Source: Pseudocalidococcus sp964653145 (GTDB lineage: Bacteria > Cyanobacteriota > Cyanobacteriia > Thermosynechococcales > Thermosynechococcaceae). From it: a stretch of 64,000 nucleotides of DNA. The DNA lies in the NCBI GenBank assembly GCA_964653145.1, contig CAZZCG010000016.1, positions 15,787 to 79,786 of the forward strand. Direction: 5' to 3'. Below are positions 54,901 to 63,585 of this stretch, piece by piece. The notes beneath the pieces were generated by a model that worked only from the letters and a program-made list of their open reading frames with translations, searched no databases and was not told the DNA's origin. Each line of letters opens with the position of its first letter. The stretch's first letter is position 1. Both the position numbers and the translations under genes were made by a program.

Positions 54901-55251
54901 TTAGGATTCAGGTTCAAGGGTCGTGAGAATAGTTTTTAGATTATCAACCAGGCCGGGTAATGCAATCTGAACAGTATCCCAAAGCACTTGCAGATCCAAA
55001 TCATCATATTCATGGGTTAAACGATTTCGCATTCCGATGATTTGCCGCCAAGGAATATTTGATAATATGGCTTGAGTTTCCGGGGAAATCCGGCGGGCTG
55101 CTTCTCCAATGATGGTCAACTGACGCATAACCGCAGCTTGACGCATTAAGTCTTTTTCAAATACTTCCCATTCGATGCCTTCAACAAAGTCTTGGGCTAA
55201 CTTTGCAGCTTCAAACATATCCTCTAGGTAATTGGGTTCACGAGGCTTCAT
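54901..55251 (-). CDS. hepT: HepT-family toxin (DUF86, HEPN RNase)
   Basis: 116 residues, all-helical. The HEPN active site RX4HXY is present as RNRLTHEY (R75, H80, Y82). HepT is an RNase toxin neutralised by MntA, which adds AMP residues to the tyrosine next to the histidine. The neighbouring upstream gene is a MinT-type nucleotidyltransferase and overlaps its start by 14 bases, so they form one operon of the HepT-MntA type. No other toxin domain is seen. Confidence 0.9.
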   Translation of the reverse strand: MKPREPNYLEDMFEAAKLAQDFVEGIEWEVFEKDLMRQAAVMRQLTIIGEAARRISPETQAILSNIPWRQIIGMRNRLTHEYDDLDLQVLWDTVQIALPGLVDNLKTILTTLEPES

Positions 55252-55573
55252 AGATTACTTGTGCAGAATTTAAAATAGCTCGAGAGCGGGATGAATTTCG
55301 ACTCTCTTCAATTCCTCGACGACTTATTAAGTCAACTTTGCGATGGAAAAATCTTTCAAAATCGTCTTGCATATCTACCAAATCAAACAGAGTCCAATGA
55401 GCATCCTCAGTGAATAAAACTAGTAAATCAATGTCACTCTGATCTGGATTAAAGTCATCTCTTAAGACGGAGCCAAACACTGCAAGTTCTTGAATTTTCC
55501 AACGTTGACATAGCTCAGGAATTTTGCTGAGATCAACTAAAGTCTCTATTTTCTGATTTTGAGTTGTGAACAT
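55238..55573 (-). CDS. mntA: MntA-family antitoxin nucleotidyltransferase
   Basis: 111 residues from the ATG at 55573, preceded by AAAGGATG; the open frame extends further but the extension is not family-like. The nucleotidyltransferase motif is GSVLRDDFNPDQSDIDLLV (S35, D47, D49). Normal family spacing is GSX10DXD; here it is GSX11DXD. MntA blocks HepT by adenylylating its active-site tyrosine. It overlaps the hepT start by 14 bases. Confidence 0.9.
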   Translation of the reverse strand: MFTTQNQKIETLVDLSKIPELCQRWKIQELAVFGSVLRDDFNPDQSDIDLLVLFTEDAHWTLFDLVDMQDDFERFFHRKVDLISRRGIEESRNSSRSRAILNSAQVIYEAS

Positions 55574-55600
55574 AACTATGCATCCTTTGGAAATTAGCAA

Positions 55601-55873
55601 TTACAACTCTGATGCTAAAACTTTACCCTCAACAGGTTCATATTCATCTTCCAATAACCAGGCCTGGTCTTCTTCATAGCTGGCACAACTAAAAATTAAT
55701 TTATAACGCTCTGCCGGATCATAAATGTGATATGTCCCTGATGGTGAGCTTAATAACAGCAATAAGTAGGGCGGGGTCAACATGGCATCCATCCAAACCT
55801 CAGCAAAAGCCCATTCACTTTTGACTGGATCGAGTTCTGGGGATGATGTGCCATCATAAATAGGTTGCGGCAT
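55601..55873 (-). CDS. Unrecognised 90-residue partner of a DUF433 protein
   Basis: 90 residues starting MPQPIYDGTSSPELDPVKS. The sequence is acidic with aromatic-rich segments (WAFAEVWMDAMLTPPYLLLLL and YHIYDPAERYKLIF). I do not recognise a family. Its start overlaps the end of the DUF433 gene by 20 bases, indicating translational coupling. DUF433 genes usually precede a PIN-like DUF5615 toxin, which this is not, so it is either a different toxin type or an unrelated gene. Two copies of the palindrome half-site are in the coding region. Confidence 0.6.
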   Translation of the reverse strand: MPQPIYDGTSSPELDPVKSEWAFAEVWMDAMLTPPYLLLLLSSPSGTYHIYDPAERYKLIFSCASYEEDQAWLLEDEYEPVEGKVLASEL

Positions 55874-56051
55874 AGGTTAGGGCTTGTTGAATATCTTCAT
55901 CGTCAAGTTCAGGAAATTCTTGATAAAGTTCTTGTCGGTCGGGGTAAAGGGCTAAAAGTTCCAAAACTCTCCGCACAGTTAAACGCATATTGCGAATGCA
56001 AGGTTGACCATTCATCTGAGCAGGATTGCTAGTGATCCGATCTAATTTCAT
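55854..56051 (-). CDS. DUF433 protein, antitoxin-like
   Basis: 65 residues: MKLDRITSNPAQMNGQPCIRNMRLTV then a helix-turn-helix-like ELLALYPDRQELYQEFPELDDEDIQQAL. This is the standard DUF433 pattern (R-I-x-x-P-x-x-x-x-G-x-P-x-I-x-x-x-R-[LV]-x-V). In many bacteria DUF433 proteins act as VapB-like antitoxins paired with a PIN-domain gene. Here the partner is the unrecognised gene at 55601-55873, overlapping by 20 bases. Confidence 0.85.
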   Translation of the reverse strand: MKLDRITSNPAQMNGQPCIRNMRLTVRRVLELLALYPDRQELYQEFPELDDEDIQQALTYAATYL

Positions 56052-56095
56052 AAATTAAGCTCCGAGGAGAATCAACAAAATATTTCACCGCTAAT

Positions 56096-56623
56096 TTAGA
56101 AAGCTTTGGGCTGAAACTTATCATCATTCAAAATTACGATATTCTCTCCTGACTGTGCCAAGACAAATAACCCCTTACGATAGGCATAACGAGCAATATC
56201 TTCAGGAACAACCATTGCGGCAACTGCACCTAAAGCCCGAACATCCGCATAACGGGGCATTAACTGCTTAAATTTCCCCAAGCGTTCTAAATGTTCATCC
56301 ACATCGGCTTGAGACAGCTTACTTTTAACTTCAATTAGTACAGCTTCCGTGGTGTTAACCGCTAAAATATCAATTTCAATGCTGCCCTCTGGTTTCTTGA
56401 TAGAAATATTAGTGGCAAGTTCATGAACCTCAATCCCACGCTCTTGAAACAGTTTTACTGCCACAGGCCGGACTTGGCACTCGACAAACTCCCCAAGACG
56501 ATTACCCAATTTTCCAACTTGGCGGTTGACTTCTTGGATTTGGCGTTCTGTTACGTTCTGGGTTTCAATCAGTTGACCTAAAAGTTCCCAAACTTGATCA
56601 GATGTGGTCGTCATAATAAACAT
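56096..56623 (-). CDS. DUF3782-like nuclease-fold protein
   Basis: 175 residues. A coiled-coil start (SDQVWELLGQLIETQNVTERQIQEVNRQVGKLG) is followed by a PD-(D/E)XK-like core: GSIEIDILAVN and AVLIEVKSKL, where EID and EVK are the expected acidic and lysine residues. DUF3782 proteins with this layout are frequent in cyanobacteria and often lie near mobile or toxin genes; biological function is unknown. It may be a DNA-binding rather than a cleaving protein. ATG at 56623 or 56614. Confidence 0.8.
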   Translation of the reverse strand: MFIMTTTSDQVWELLGQLIETQNVTERQIQEVNRQVGKLGNRLGEFVECQVRPVAVKLFQERGIEVHELATNISIKKPEGSIEIDILAVNTTEAVLIEVKSKLSQADVDEHLERLGKFKQLMPRYADVRALGAVAAMVVPEDIARYAYRKGLFVLAQSGENIVILNDDKFQPKAF

Positions 56624-56628
56624 GCAAA

Positions 56629-57489
56629 CTAAAAAGTTAGATTTTCAAATCTTGGAATTCTGTAGAGTTTTGAATGCTCAATTTTTCCTTGATATCCTGC
56701 CATCGTTAGTTCTTTAGTCTTATCTTCTGCTTCGGCCTCAGTCCATCGTGGGTCTAAAAGGATATGCTCAATAAGATTATTTGGATCGCAGTTAAACCTT
56801 TTTATTCCTGCTGGTTCTTGATGAGTATTAGCTAAATCACCAAAGAGTAAACGAACCTTTGAAAGAATATGTTTAAAAAGAGTAATTGAATTACAGTTAA
56901 AGCTTTTTATTTCTGATGAATCTTGATTAAGATTATCTAAATCATCAAAGAGCAAACGAACCTCCGATTCATGAGCAAAAGCCATTCGCTTAATCAATAA
57001 TGACTTTGCAATGGCAAAATTACTTGAATCCAATAGAGCATCAGAAAAGCTCAAGTTATGTAGCCAACCTTCTAACTCTTCTTCAGTGACATATTGTACT
57101 TTGCCCAAAAAACATGAAATATCGGAAAAATTATTAAACTTTGAATATATTGTTCTAAAAAGTTTTCCTGCTTGAACTTTTATTCTTACCCCTCTCTTTT
57201 TGTCAGGAAGATATATACGCCACATTGCATCTGTTTCATGCTCTTGATCCGTCCAACATTGAGCGTAAAAATTATCGGTCACACTGGAAAGATTGACTTT
57301 AAATCCATTACTCATTGGAATTGAGCATTTTGAGAGAATGTTCTCGAATGGATCATCCCATTTCCAAGGCTTGACCAATGCATTTGTTTGATTCTGAATT
57401 AAGTCAAGTGCATATTTAAAATCAAACATCCTCCATAAAAACTGCTCCTCGTTTATGTTAATGAGATTACTACTGGGAATGATTTCCAT
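56629..57489 (-). CDS. DUF2971-like protein with internal duplication
   Basis: 286 residues from the ATG at 57489; a GTG 18 codons upstream is an alternative. FLWRMFDFKYALDLIQNQ near the start and WKWDDPFENIL, CWTDQEHETDAMWRIY and GVRIKV match the DUF2971 pattern of unknown function, often seen in defence-like neighbourhoods. Two adjacent 35-residue units near the C-terminus (VRLLFDDLDNLNQDSSE... and VRLLFGDLANTHQEPAG...) are near copies, and at the DNA level they are spaced exactly 105 bases apart. It precedes the DUF3782-like gene by 5 bases on the same strand. Confidence 0.7.
   Translation of the reverse strand: MEIIPSSNLININEEQFLWRMFDFKYALDLIQNQTNALVKPWKWDDPFENILSKCSIPMSNGFKVNLSSVTDNFYAQCWTDQEHETDAMWRIYLPDKKRGVRIKVQAGKLFRTIYSKFNNFSDISCFLGKVQYVTEEELEGWLHNLSFSDALLDSSNFAIAKSLLIKRMAFAHESEVRLLFDDLDNLNQDSSEIKSFNCNSITLFKHILSKVRLLFGDLANTHQEPAGIKRFNCDPNNLIEHILLDPRWTEAEAEDKTKELTMAGYQGKIEHSKLYRIPRFENLTF
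56760..56969 (-). repeat. 105-bp in-frame tandem duplication in a DUF2971-like gene
   Basis: Two adjacent units, about 56760-56864 and 56865-56969, align across their length. Best-conserved blocks are CTAAATCACCAAAGAGTAAA at 56832 and CTAAATCATCAAAGAGCAAA at 56937, 105 bases apart, and a shared CAGTTAAA near 56790 and 56895. The unit is 35 codons, so the frame is kept. Differences between copies show it is not brand new. Confidence 0.8.
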
Positions 57490-57608
57490 ATCGATTTGAT
57501 AACTTCTCAAAGATAAATCACAAATGATAGACAGTGGGAACACTTTATTTGTGTACTTTAAGGAAAGTGGTTTTGAAAAGTATCAAAAGAGAGACCTTAG
57601 CTGATGGG

Positions 57609-60221
57609 CTATACTGAAGCCAACAATTTTGACTCCTCCTCTGCTGAAATTAACCGCCCCTCGTCTTCAAAACCAGCCACCTGATCAAAGTACAAATAGC
57701 GATAGAGGTCAGCCGCTAAGGGATCAATTTTCTTGGTCACGATGTTCAAATACTCCTCCACCGTGGGAATCCGCCCTAACAGTGCACACACCGCCGCCAA
57801 CTCTGCCGAACCCAAATAAACCCGCGCTCCTTTGCCCATGCGATTGTTAAAGTTCCGGGTTGAGGTGGAAAACACCGTCACGCCATCTGCCACCCTGGCC
57901 TGGTTTCCCATACAGAGCGAACATCCCGGCATTTCTAACCGCGCCCCCGCCGCCGCAAATGTGGCATAGTAGCCTTCTTCCTTCAGTTGTTGTTCATCCA
58001 TCCGGGTTGGGGGAGCAATCCACAGTCGCACCTTACATGCACCCTCACCTTCCAATACCTTCGCCGCTGCCCGATAGTGACCAATGTTTGTCATGCAGGA
58101 GCCAATAAACACCTCATGGATCGGATCACCGGCACATTCTGACATCAACTTGATATTGTCTGGGTCATTGGGAGCCGCCACGATTGGTTCTTTAATTTGG
58201 TCTAAATCCACCTCAATCACATCGGCATAGACCGCATCGGCATCCGCAGACAGCAACACAGGATTCGCCAGCCACTCCTCCATTTTCTTCACCCGCCGCA
58301 GAATCGTCCGGGCATCCCCATATCCCCGCGCCACCATGTTTTTCAGCAGGGCCACATTGGAGCGTAAATAGGTGGCAACGGTTTCTTCACTGAGTTTGAT
58401 CGTGCATCCGGCGGCAGAACGCTCGGCAGTGGCATCCGTCAATTCAAAGGCCTGTTCCAACTGCAAATCTGGGAGGCCTTCCATTTCAATGATTTTGCCG
58501 GAATAAACATTGATTTTGTTTTCCTTAGCCACTGTCAACTTACCCTGCTGCATCGCCACATAGGGAATCGCATTGACAATATCCCGCAACGTCACGCCCG
58601 GTTGTAACTGCCCCTTAAACCGCACCAAGACCGACTCCGGCATATCCAAGGGCATCACCCCCAAGGCCGCAGCAAAGGCCACTAACCCCGATCCGGCTGG
58701 AAACGAAATCCCCAACGGAAACCGCGTATGGGAGTCGCCCCCTGTCCCGACCGTATCCGGCAACAACATCCGATTCAGCCAAGAGTGAATAATCCCATCC
58801 CCCGGCCGGAGGGAAACCCCACCCCGCGAGTTAATAAAGTCCGGTAAATCCTTATGGGTTTTGATATCCACAGGCTTAGGATAGGCCGCAGTATGGCAAA
58901 AACTCTGCATCACCAAATCAGCCCCAAACCCCAAACAGGCCAACTCCTTCAGTTCATCCCGCGTCATCGGCCCCGTCGTATCTTGAGAGCCCACCGTTGT
59001 CATCACCGGTTCGCAATAGGTTCCGGGTAATACTCCTGGCAATCCACAGGCCTGTCCGACCATTTTTTGGGCCAAGGTAAACCCGTGGGACACCGTTGCC
59101 GGAATGCTGGGCCGGGTAAAGACAGGACTCGGTTCTAGGCCCATCGCCGCCCGGACTTTATCGGTGAGTGTCCGCCCAATCAGTAAGGGAATCCGGCCCC
59201 CAGCCCGAACTTCATCCAAAATCGTATCCGGTTTGAGTTGGAACGTGGCAATCACCTCCCCCGCGGCATTTTTGATCTCGCCTTGGTAGGGGTAAATCGT
59301 GATCACATCCCCGGTGTTCATCTGGGTGACATCGCATTCAATCGGCAACGCGCCCGAATCTTCCATCGTGTTAAAGAAAATCGGAGCAATTTTTCCGCCG
59401 AGGCAATAGCCACCCGTGCGTTTATTGGGAACAAAGGGAATATCGTCCCCCGTATGCCAAAGAACTGAGTTTGTCGCTGATTTCCGAGAAGACCCCGTTC
59501 CAACCACATCCCCCACATAGGCCAGCGGATGTCCGAGTTTTTTCAGTTCTGTAATCGTCTCTAAACTTCCCGGTTGGCGGCTTTCCAGCATGACGGTGGC
59601 GTGGAGGGGAATATCGGGGCGGGTGGTGGCGTGGGGGGCCGGTGAGAGATCGTCCGTATTGGTTTCGCCAGGGACTTTGAAGACCGTGACCGTAATTGCT
59701 TCGGGTAATTCTGGCCGACTGGTAAACCAGGTGGCATCGGCCCAGGCCTGGAGAACTTGTTGGGCGTAGGTGTTCCCGTTTTTGGCAAGTTCCTGAACAT
59801 CGTAAACCGCATCATAGACCAGCAGGGTTTTGCTCAAGGCCGCCACGGCAGTTTCAGCTAATTCAGACTGTTCAGAGCTGAGTAAATCCACCAGAGCCTG
59901 GACGTTATAGCCCCCCAGCATTGTCCCTAGCAATTCCACCGCCTGCTTGCGCCCCACGAGTGGACTGGTGATTTCACCCTTGGCAACCCCCGTTAAAAAT
60001 CCTGCTTTCACATAGGCCGCCTGATCCACACCGGGGGGAACCCGATCCCGAAGTAAATGCAATAGATAATCCGCTTCTCCGGCGGGCGGTGATTTCAGCA
60101 GTTCACACACCTGGGAGGTTTCTGCGGCAGTTAGGGGAAGTGGCGGAATCCCAAGTTTGGCCCGTTCAGCGGTTTGTTGGCGATAGGCGGTTAAAACATT
60201 CAGGGTTTCAGGGGTGGCCAC
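57609..60221 (-). CDS. acnB: Aconitate hydratase B
   Basis: 870 residues from a GTG at 60221 with GGGAGAG nine bases upstream. AcnB domain order is seen: a HEAT-like N-terminal helical domain, the swivel domain (from about 160), then the catalytic domains. The 4Fe-4S ligand cysteines are in SCMTNIGHYRAA and MPGCSLCMGNQARV. Substrate-site blocks GGDSHTRFPLGISFPAGSG are also present. It interconverts citrate and isocitrate and can bind mRNA when the cluster is lost. Cyanobacteria usually use AcnB, not AcnA. Confidence 0.96.
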   Translation of the reverse strand: MATPETLNVLTAYRQQTAERAKLGIPPLPLTAAETSQVCELLKSPPAGEADYLLHLLRDRVPPGVDQAAYVKAGFLTGVAKGEITSPLVGRKQAVELLGTMLGGYNVQALVDLLSSEQSELAETAVAALSKTLLVYDAVYDVQELAKNGNTYAQQVLQAWADATWFTSRPELPEAITVTVFKVPGETNTDDLSPAPHATTRPDIPLHATVMLESRQPGSLETITELKKLGHPLAYVGDVVGTGSSRKSATNSVLWHTGDDIPFVPNKRTGGYCLGGKIAPIFFNTMEDSGALPIECDVTQMNTGDVITIYPYQGEIKNAAGEVIATFQLKPDTILDEVRAGGRIPLLIGRTLTDKVRAAMGLEPSPVFTRPSIPATVSHGFTLAQKMVGQACGLPGVLPGTYCEPVMTTVGSQDTTGPMTRDELKELACLGFGADLVMQSFCHTAAYPKPVDIKTHKDLPDFINSRGGVSLRPGDGIIHSWLNRMLLPDTVGTGGDSHTRFPLGISFPAGSGLVAFAAALGVMPLDMPESVLVRFKGQLQPGVTLRDIVNAIPYVAMQQGKLTVAKENKINVYSGKIIEMEGLPDLQLEQAFELTDATAERSAAGCTIKLSEETVATYLRSNVALLKNMVARGYGDARTILRRVKKMEEWLANPVLLSADADAVYADVIEVDLDQIKEPIVAAPNDPDNIKLMSECAGDPIHEVFIGSCMTNIGHYRAAAKVLEGEGACKVRLWIAPPTRMDEQQLKEEGYYATFAAAGARLEMPGCSLCMGNQARVADGVTVFSTSTRNFNNRMGKGARVYLGSAELAAVCALLGRIPTVEEYLNIVTKKIDPLAADLYRYLYFDQVAGFEDEGRLISAEEESKLLASV

Positions 60222-60651
60222 GTCAAATCTCTCCCAAGGAAGCTAGAAAATCTTAAGCCTAGTTATTTCAGGCCCTACTTTCCAGATTACGACATCTCTC
60301 TTGGGGGCAAACTGTAGCCTTGGGCACGGCAATGACGGATTTCCGGCGGGAGGGATTAAGATTTACATCATTGACTTGCTAATTTCAAAATTATTCTCAT
60401 TTCTAAGATTGACTAATTTCTATTGCCGAGCTGGTTCAAATGAATTCCCAGATTCCCAGGCCCCGGTCTCGAAATATCCGCAGAAATCTGAGGATTGCCA
60501 GTTAAACTAATCATGTAAGGAATAGACCATCGAAAAGTTTCCATTAGTCCGAACTATTCCCAAGGTTTGAGCTGGTGTTACTGCCGATAGCACCCGGAAT
60601 TTTCTAAGTTTGTCCAGCATTTTCACTCCTATTGCGTCATTTGGGCCTGCC
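60222..60651. other. Divergent intergenic region acnB-alpha-amylase
   Basis: About 430 bases with one palindrome half-site near 60460. I see no RNA gene. A 69-codon plus-strand frame at 60301-60510 is not family-like. It probably carries the promoters of both divergent genes. Confidence 0.4.
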
Positions 60652-62127
60652 ATGCCAGCGTCTTTTTTTCCGTCTCTTTACCAGGTCAATACGCGGGTTT
60701 GGCTCCAGGCCAGGGCTCAGGACTCCCAGCATTCCCTAACCCTCGATGATGTTGCCGATGCCGAATTAGATCGGTGGGCAGAGTTGGGATTTGATTGGAT
60801 TTGGTGTTTAAGCGTTTGGCAAACCAGTCCAACGAGTCAAGCTGTTTCTCGCACTTTTGGCCCTTGGCAAACCGAATTTCAAGCTCAATTACCTGACATC
60901 GAAGAATGCGATATTTGTGGCTCAGGGTTTGCGATTCAAGCCTATGAAGTGTTACCTAGCCTGGGGGGAAATGCGGCCCTAGCTCGATTTCGGCAACGCT
61001 TAGCCAGTCGGGAACTTAAGTTAATGTTGGATTTTGTTCCCAATCATGTCGGCCTCGATCATCCCTGGGTCGTGACTCATCCAGAGTTTTTTATTGCGGG
61101 GACTAAGTCCGATTTGGCGGCCCATCCCGATTGGTATTATCAAGGCCTGGAGACGCCAAGAGGGGGATTCTTTGCCCATGGACGCGATTACCATTCCTCT
61201 AACTGGCCCGACACCCTGCAACTGAACTATGCTGAACCCGGCCTGGTGGCGGCAATGACGGAAGAATTACTCCAGATTGCGAGTTTGTGTGACGGGGTGC
61301 GCTGTGACATGGCGATGTTGGTTTTGCCGGATATTTTTGCTCAAACCTGGGGAATGACCGGACTGCCATTTTGGGAAGATGCTATTTGTAAAGTTCAGTA
61401 TCAGTATCCAGAGTTTTGTTTTTTGGCGGAAGTGTACTGGGGCCTGGAGTGGCGACTGCATGAGGTGGGCTTTACCTACTCCTACGACAAAACGCTTTAT
61501 GATCGGCTGTGTTCTCACCAGGCCAGGTCAGTCAGAGAGCATTTATCCGGAAACTTCGAATTCCATGCCCAATCCGCTCATTTTTTAGAAAACCACGATG
61601 AAGAACGAGCCGCGACTACCTTTCCCTTTGAAATTCACCAAGCCGCCGCCATCATCACTTATCTGAATCCCGGTTTGCGCTTTTTCTATGAGGGCCAACT
61701 TGAGGGAAATCCCCACCAGATTGCTCCCCACCTCCGCCGTGCCCCCCAGGCCCCGGTTAACCCGACCATTCAAGCCTTCTACCAGCAGCTATTAATGACC
61801 CTACACCAACCGATTTTTCGCGCTGGCACCTGGGAACTATTAACCTGTCGCCCGGCCTGGTCAGAAAATTACAGTTGGGAAAATTTCGTCGCCTGGGCCT
61901 GGTCAGACCTCAAAACCCTAGCCCTAGTGGTGGTTAATTACGCGCCCTACGCCAGCCAATGTTATCTGAATCTTCCCTGGCCAGAATTGTCGAACCATGA
62001 CTGGTGGTTACAGGATCAACTGAGTGCGGCGGGCTATGAGCGGCAAGGGGCAGACTTAACTTCCCGCGGATTATATTTAGACATGCCGGCCTGGGGATAC
62101 CATCTGTTTGACTTCAGCCCGCTTTAG
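60652..62127 (+). CDS. Glycoside hydrolase family 13 alpha-amylase-type enzyme
   Basis: 491 residues from the ATG at 60652 (MPASFFPSLYQVNTRVWLQ); an upstream TTG is open in frame. GH13 conserved regions are seen: DFVPNHVGLDHPW (region I), GVRCDMAML (nucleophile D near 219), LAEVYWG (acid/base E near 259) and LENHDEERA (region IV, HD). No signal peptide is evident, so it likely acts on cytoplasmic alpha-glucans or maltodextrins. The shape resembles short cyanobacterial GH13 proteins next to glycogen metabolism, although no glg gene is nearby. Confidence 0.87.
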   Translation: MPASFFPSLYQVNTRVWLQARAQDSQHSLTLDDVADAELDRWAELGFDWIWCLSVWQTSPTSQAVSRTFGPWQTEFQAQLPDIEECDICGSGFAIQAYEVLPSLGGNAALARFRQRLASRELKLMLDFVPNHVGLDHPWVVTHPEFFIAGTKSDLAAHPDWYYQGLETPRGGFFAHGRDYHSSNWPDTLQLNYAEPGLVAAMTEELLQIASLCDGVRCDMAMLVLPDIFAQTWGMTGLPFWEDAICKVQYQYPEFCFLAEVYWGLEWRLHEVGFTYSYDKTLYDRLCSHQARSVREHLSGNFEFHAQSAHFLENHDEERAATTFPFEIHQAAAIITYLNPGLRFFYEGQLEGNPHQIAPHLRRAPQAPVNPTIQAFYQQLLMTLHQPIFRAGTWELLTCRPAWSENYSWENFVAWAWSDLKTLALVVVNYAPYASQCYLNLPWPELSNHDWWLQDQLSAAGYERQGADLTSRGLYLDMPAWGYHLFDFSPL

Positions 62128-62511
62128 TCGATACGGGGCCTGAATTGAAGCTGCTCTCGGCTTGGCCTGGGGATTTTCGGGGCTGAATAGCTAGGTGACA
62201 GTTGCAACATTTACTAAACCCAGTCCGTCAACATAGGGGTGATCTTCCACTGCTCCCGATTAATTTTGAATATCAGTGAGTAATGGAACAAAGTGTAATC
62301 TAAATCACCCATTTATGGGTTTCCCTTGCGCTATAACAAAATAAGATTCTTCGATACCTTTTTGACAGTCCTTTTAAAAGCAATTTAGTTGTTTAATCCT
62401 TTCTCAGAAACGTTACAAATTTAAAAGTTTTACTCATTTTTCTAATCGTTTAATCCCTGATTTTGCAGTGCAAGTGATCATGTTGCTTGCCATGTAGGAG
62501 TTGTTAGGTCT
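62128..62511. other. Intergenic region upstream of Mo-nitrogenase-C-like gene
   Basis: About 384 AT-rich bases. I see no tRNA, riboswitch or clear open frame. Confidence 0.4.
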
Positions 62512-62808
62512 ATGTTTGGTTCAAGTTTGCTCCATTTCCCTGTCGCCCCTCCCCGCACCCTTTTGATGAGGTTTCGCCAAAAACTAGAATCCATTAATGT
62601 GCGCCATCAAGGGCGAGCCCATTGGGTATGTCGCTGGATTCCGGCCCAGTGCCCCTTTGAACGGGATATTAAAATTGGCCCCTGGCAATTTCATATTCCA
62701 GCGATGTGTCAGTTGAATCCCTTCTACGAACAACTCATGGTCTTAAGGTTTCGGGCCCTTTGTTATTTGGCTGATGAATGTGGAGAAGATATTAGTCAAT
62801 ACTGCTAG
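62512..62808 (+). CDS. Mo-dependent nitrogenase C-terminus family protein
   Basis: 98 residues. The block RWIPAQCPFERDIK, then FHIPAMCQLNPFYEQLMVLRFRALCYLADECGEDIS, is the recurrent cyanobacterial family named after a C-terminal domain of a Mo-dependent nitrogenase-like protein (PF06967). Four conserved cysteines could bind a metal, but no nitrogenase gene is in the window and the function is unknown. Small size and full domain suggest an intact gene. It converges on the esterase gene with a 10-bp gap. Confidence 0.85.
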   Translation: MFGSSLLHFPVAPPRTLLMRFRQKLESINVRHQGRAHWVCRWIPAQCPFERDIKIGPWQFHIPAMCQLNPFYEQLMVLRFRALCYLADECGEDISQYC

Positions 62809-62818
62809 AAAAAACTAA

Positions 62819-63484
62819 TTAATCCATCAATCCAGGCCCCGGCGGGCAAAAATCTAAAACCTCCTGCCAAATCTTCTCTAAATTTTCCTGAAGACTGTGG
62901 TCATCCCTGAGAATTTTTACCTCAACCCAGGGCCGCTTTTCGGCATAGGCTATGCTCACAGAGGCTGGAATAATTTCATCCCCATCTCCATGAAAAATTA
63001 GGGTGGCAACGGGCCGATTTAACTCAGATTGAATGTAGGTTTTGAGATCGGTAACAAACCCGTAATTCAGGGCCTGCTTACTGCCATAGGTGTAATGATC
63101 GACTTCAATAAACCCCTGGCTTTCCCAAGCCTGTAATATATCCGTTAACTGGGCGAAATAGACCTGATAAAAATCAAATGCGGGGGCGAGGAGAATGATT
63201 TTTCCCACCTCTATCTCAGCTTGCGCGACCCAGGCCGCGGTTAGTCCACCGAAACTTGAGCCAATTAACGTGACTGGGCCTTGATGACGGTGGATGAATT
63301 TGCGAACGGTTTGAATATTTCGGGTCAGGCTAAAATCCCTAAAACTGGGTTGATTCAGGTCAAGGCAGTGGAGTTGAATGCCTAATTCCTGAAACCGTTC
63401 CTTAAAATAAATGCCCTTGGCTGACTCGGGCCCCGAGGCAAATCCATGGAGGTAGATGTAGGTTGAATTTGGATTGGGGATCAT
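62819..63484 (-). CDS. YqiA/YcfP-like alpha/beta hydrolase
   Basis: 221 residues. The start has an oxyanion-hole motif YIYLHGFASGPESAKG. The nucleophile elbow GSSFGG near 80, the acid in FHGDGDEIIP near 165 and the histidine in RDDHSLQ near 203 form a complete catalytic triad. The family (UPF0227) contains short-chain esterases with no agreed physiological substrate. Cytoplasmic, no signal peptide. Confidence 0.87.
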   Translation of the reverse strand: MIPNPNSTYIYLHGFASGPESAKGIYFKERFQELGIQLHCLDLNQPSFRDFSLTRNIQTVRKFIHRHQGPVTLIGSSFGGLTAAWVAQAEIEVGKIILLAPAFDFYQVYFAQLTDILQAWESQGFIEVDHYTYGSKQALNYGFVTDLKTYIQSELNRPVATLIFHGDGDEIIPASVSIAYAEKRPWVEVKILRDDHSLQENLEKIWQEVLDFCPPGPGLMD

Positions 63485-63585
63485 GAATCTCGGGAATCTA
63501 GCGGCCAGGAGTAAAAATCAATGAACTTGGCCCCCTAAACGGCACCCAGCAATGGTCTGACTCTGAACCCAATGCTTCAAAACCC

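Noticed and set aside
60301..60510. 69-codon frame between acnB and the amylase gene
   Set aside because: No family resemblance; sits in a divergent promoter region.
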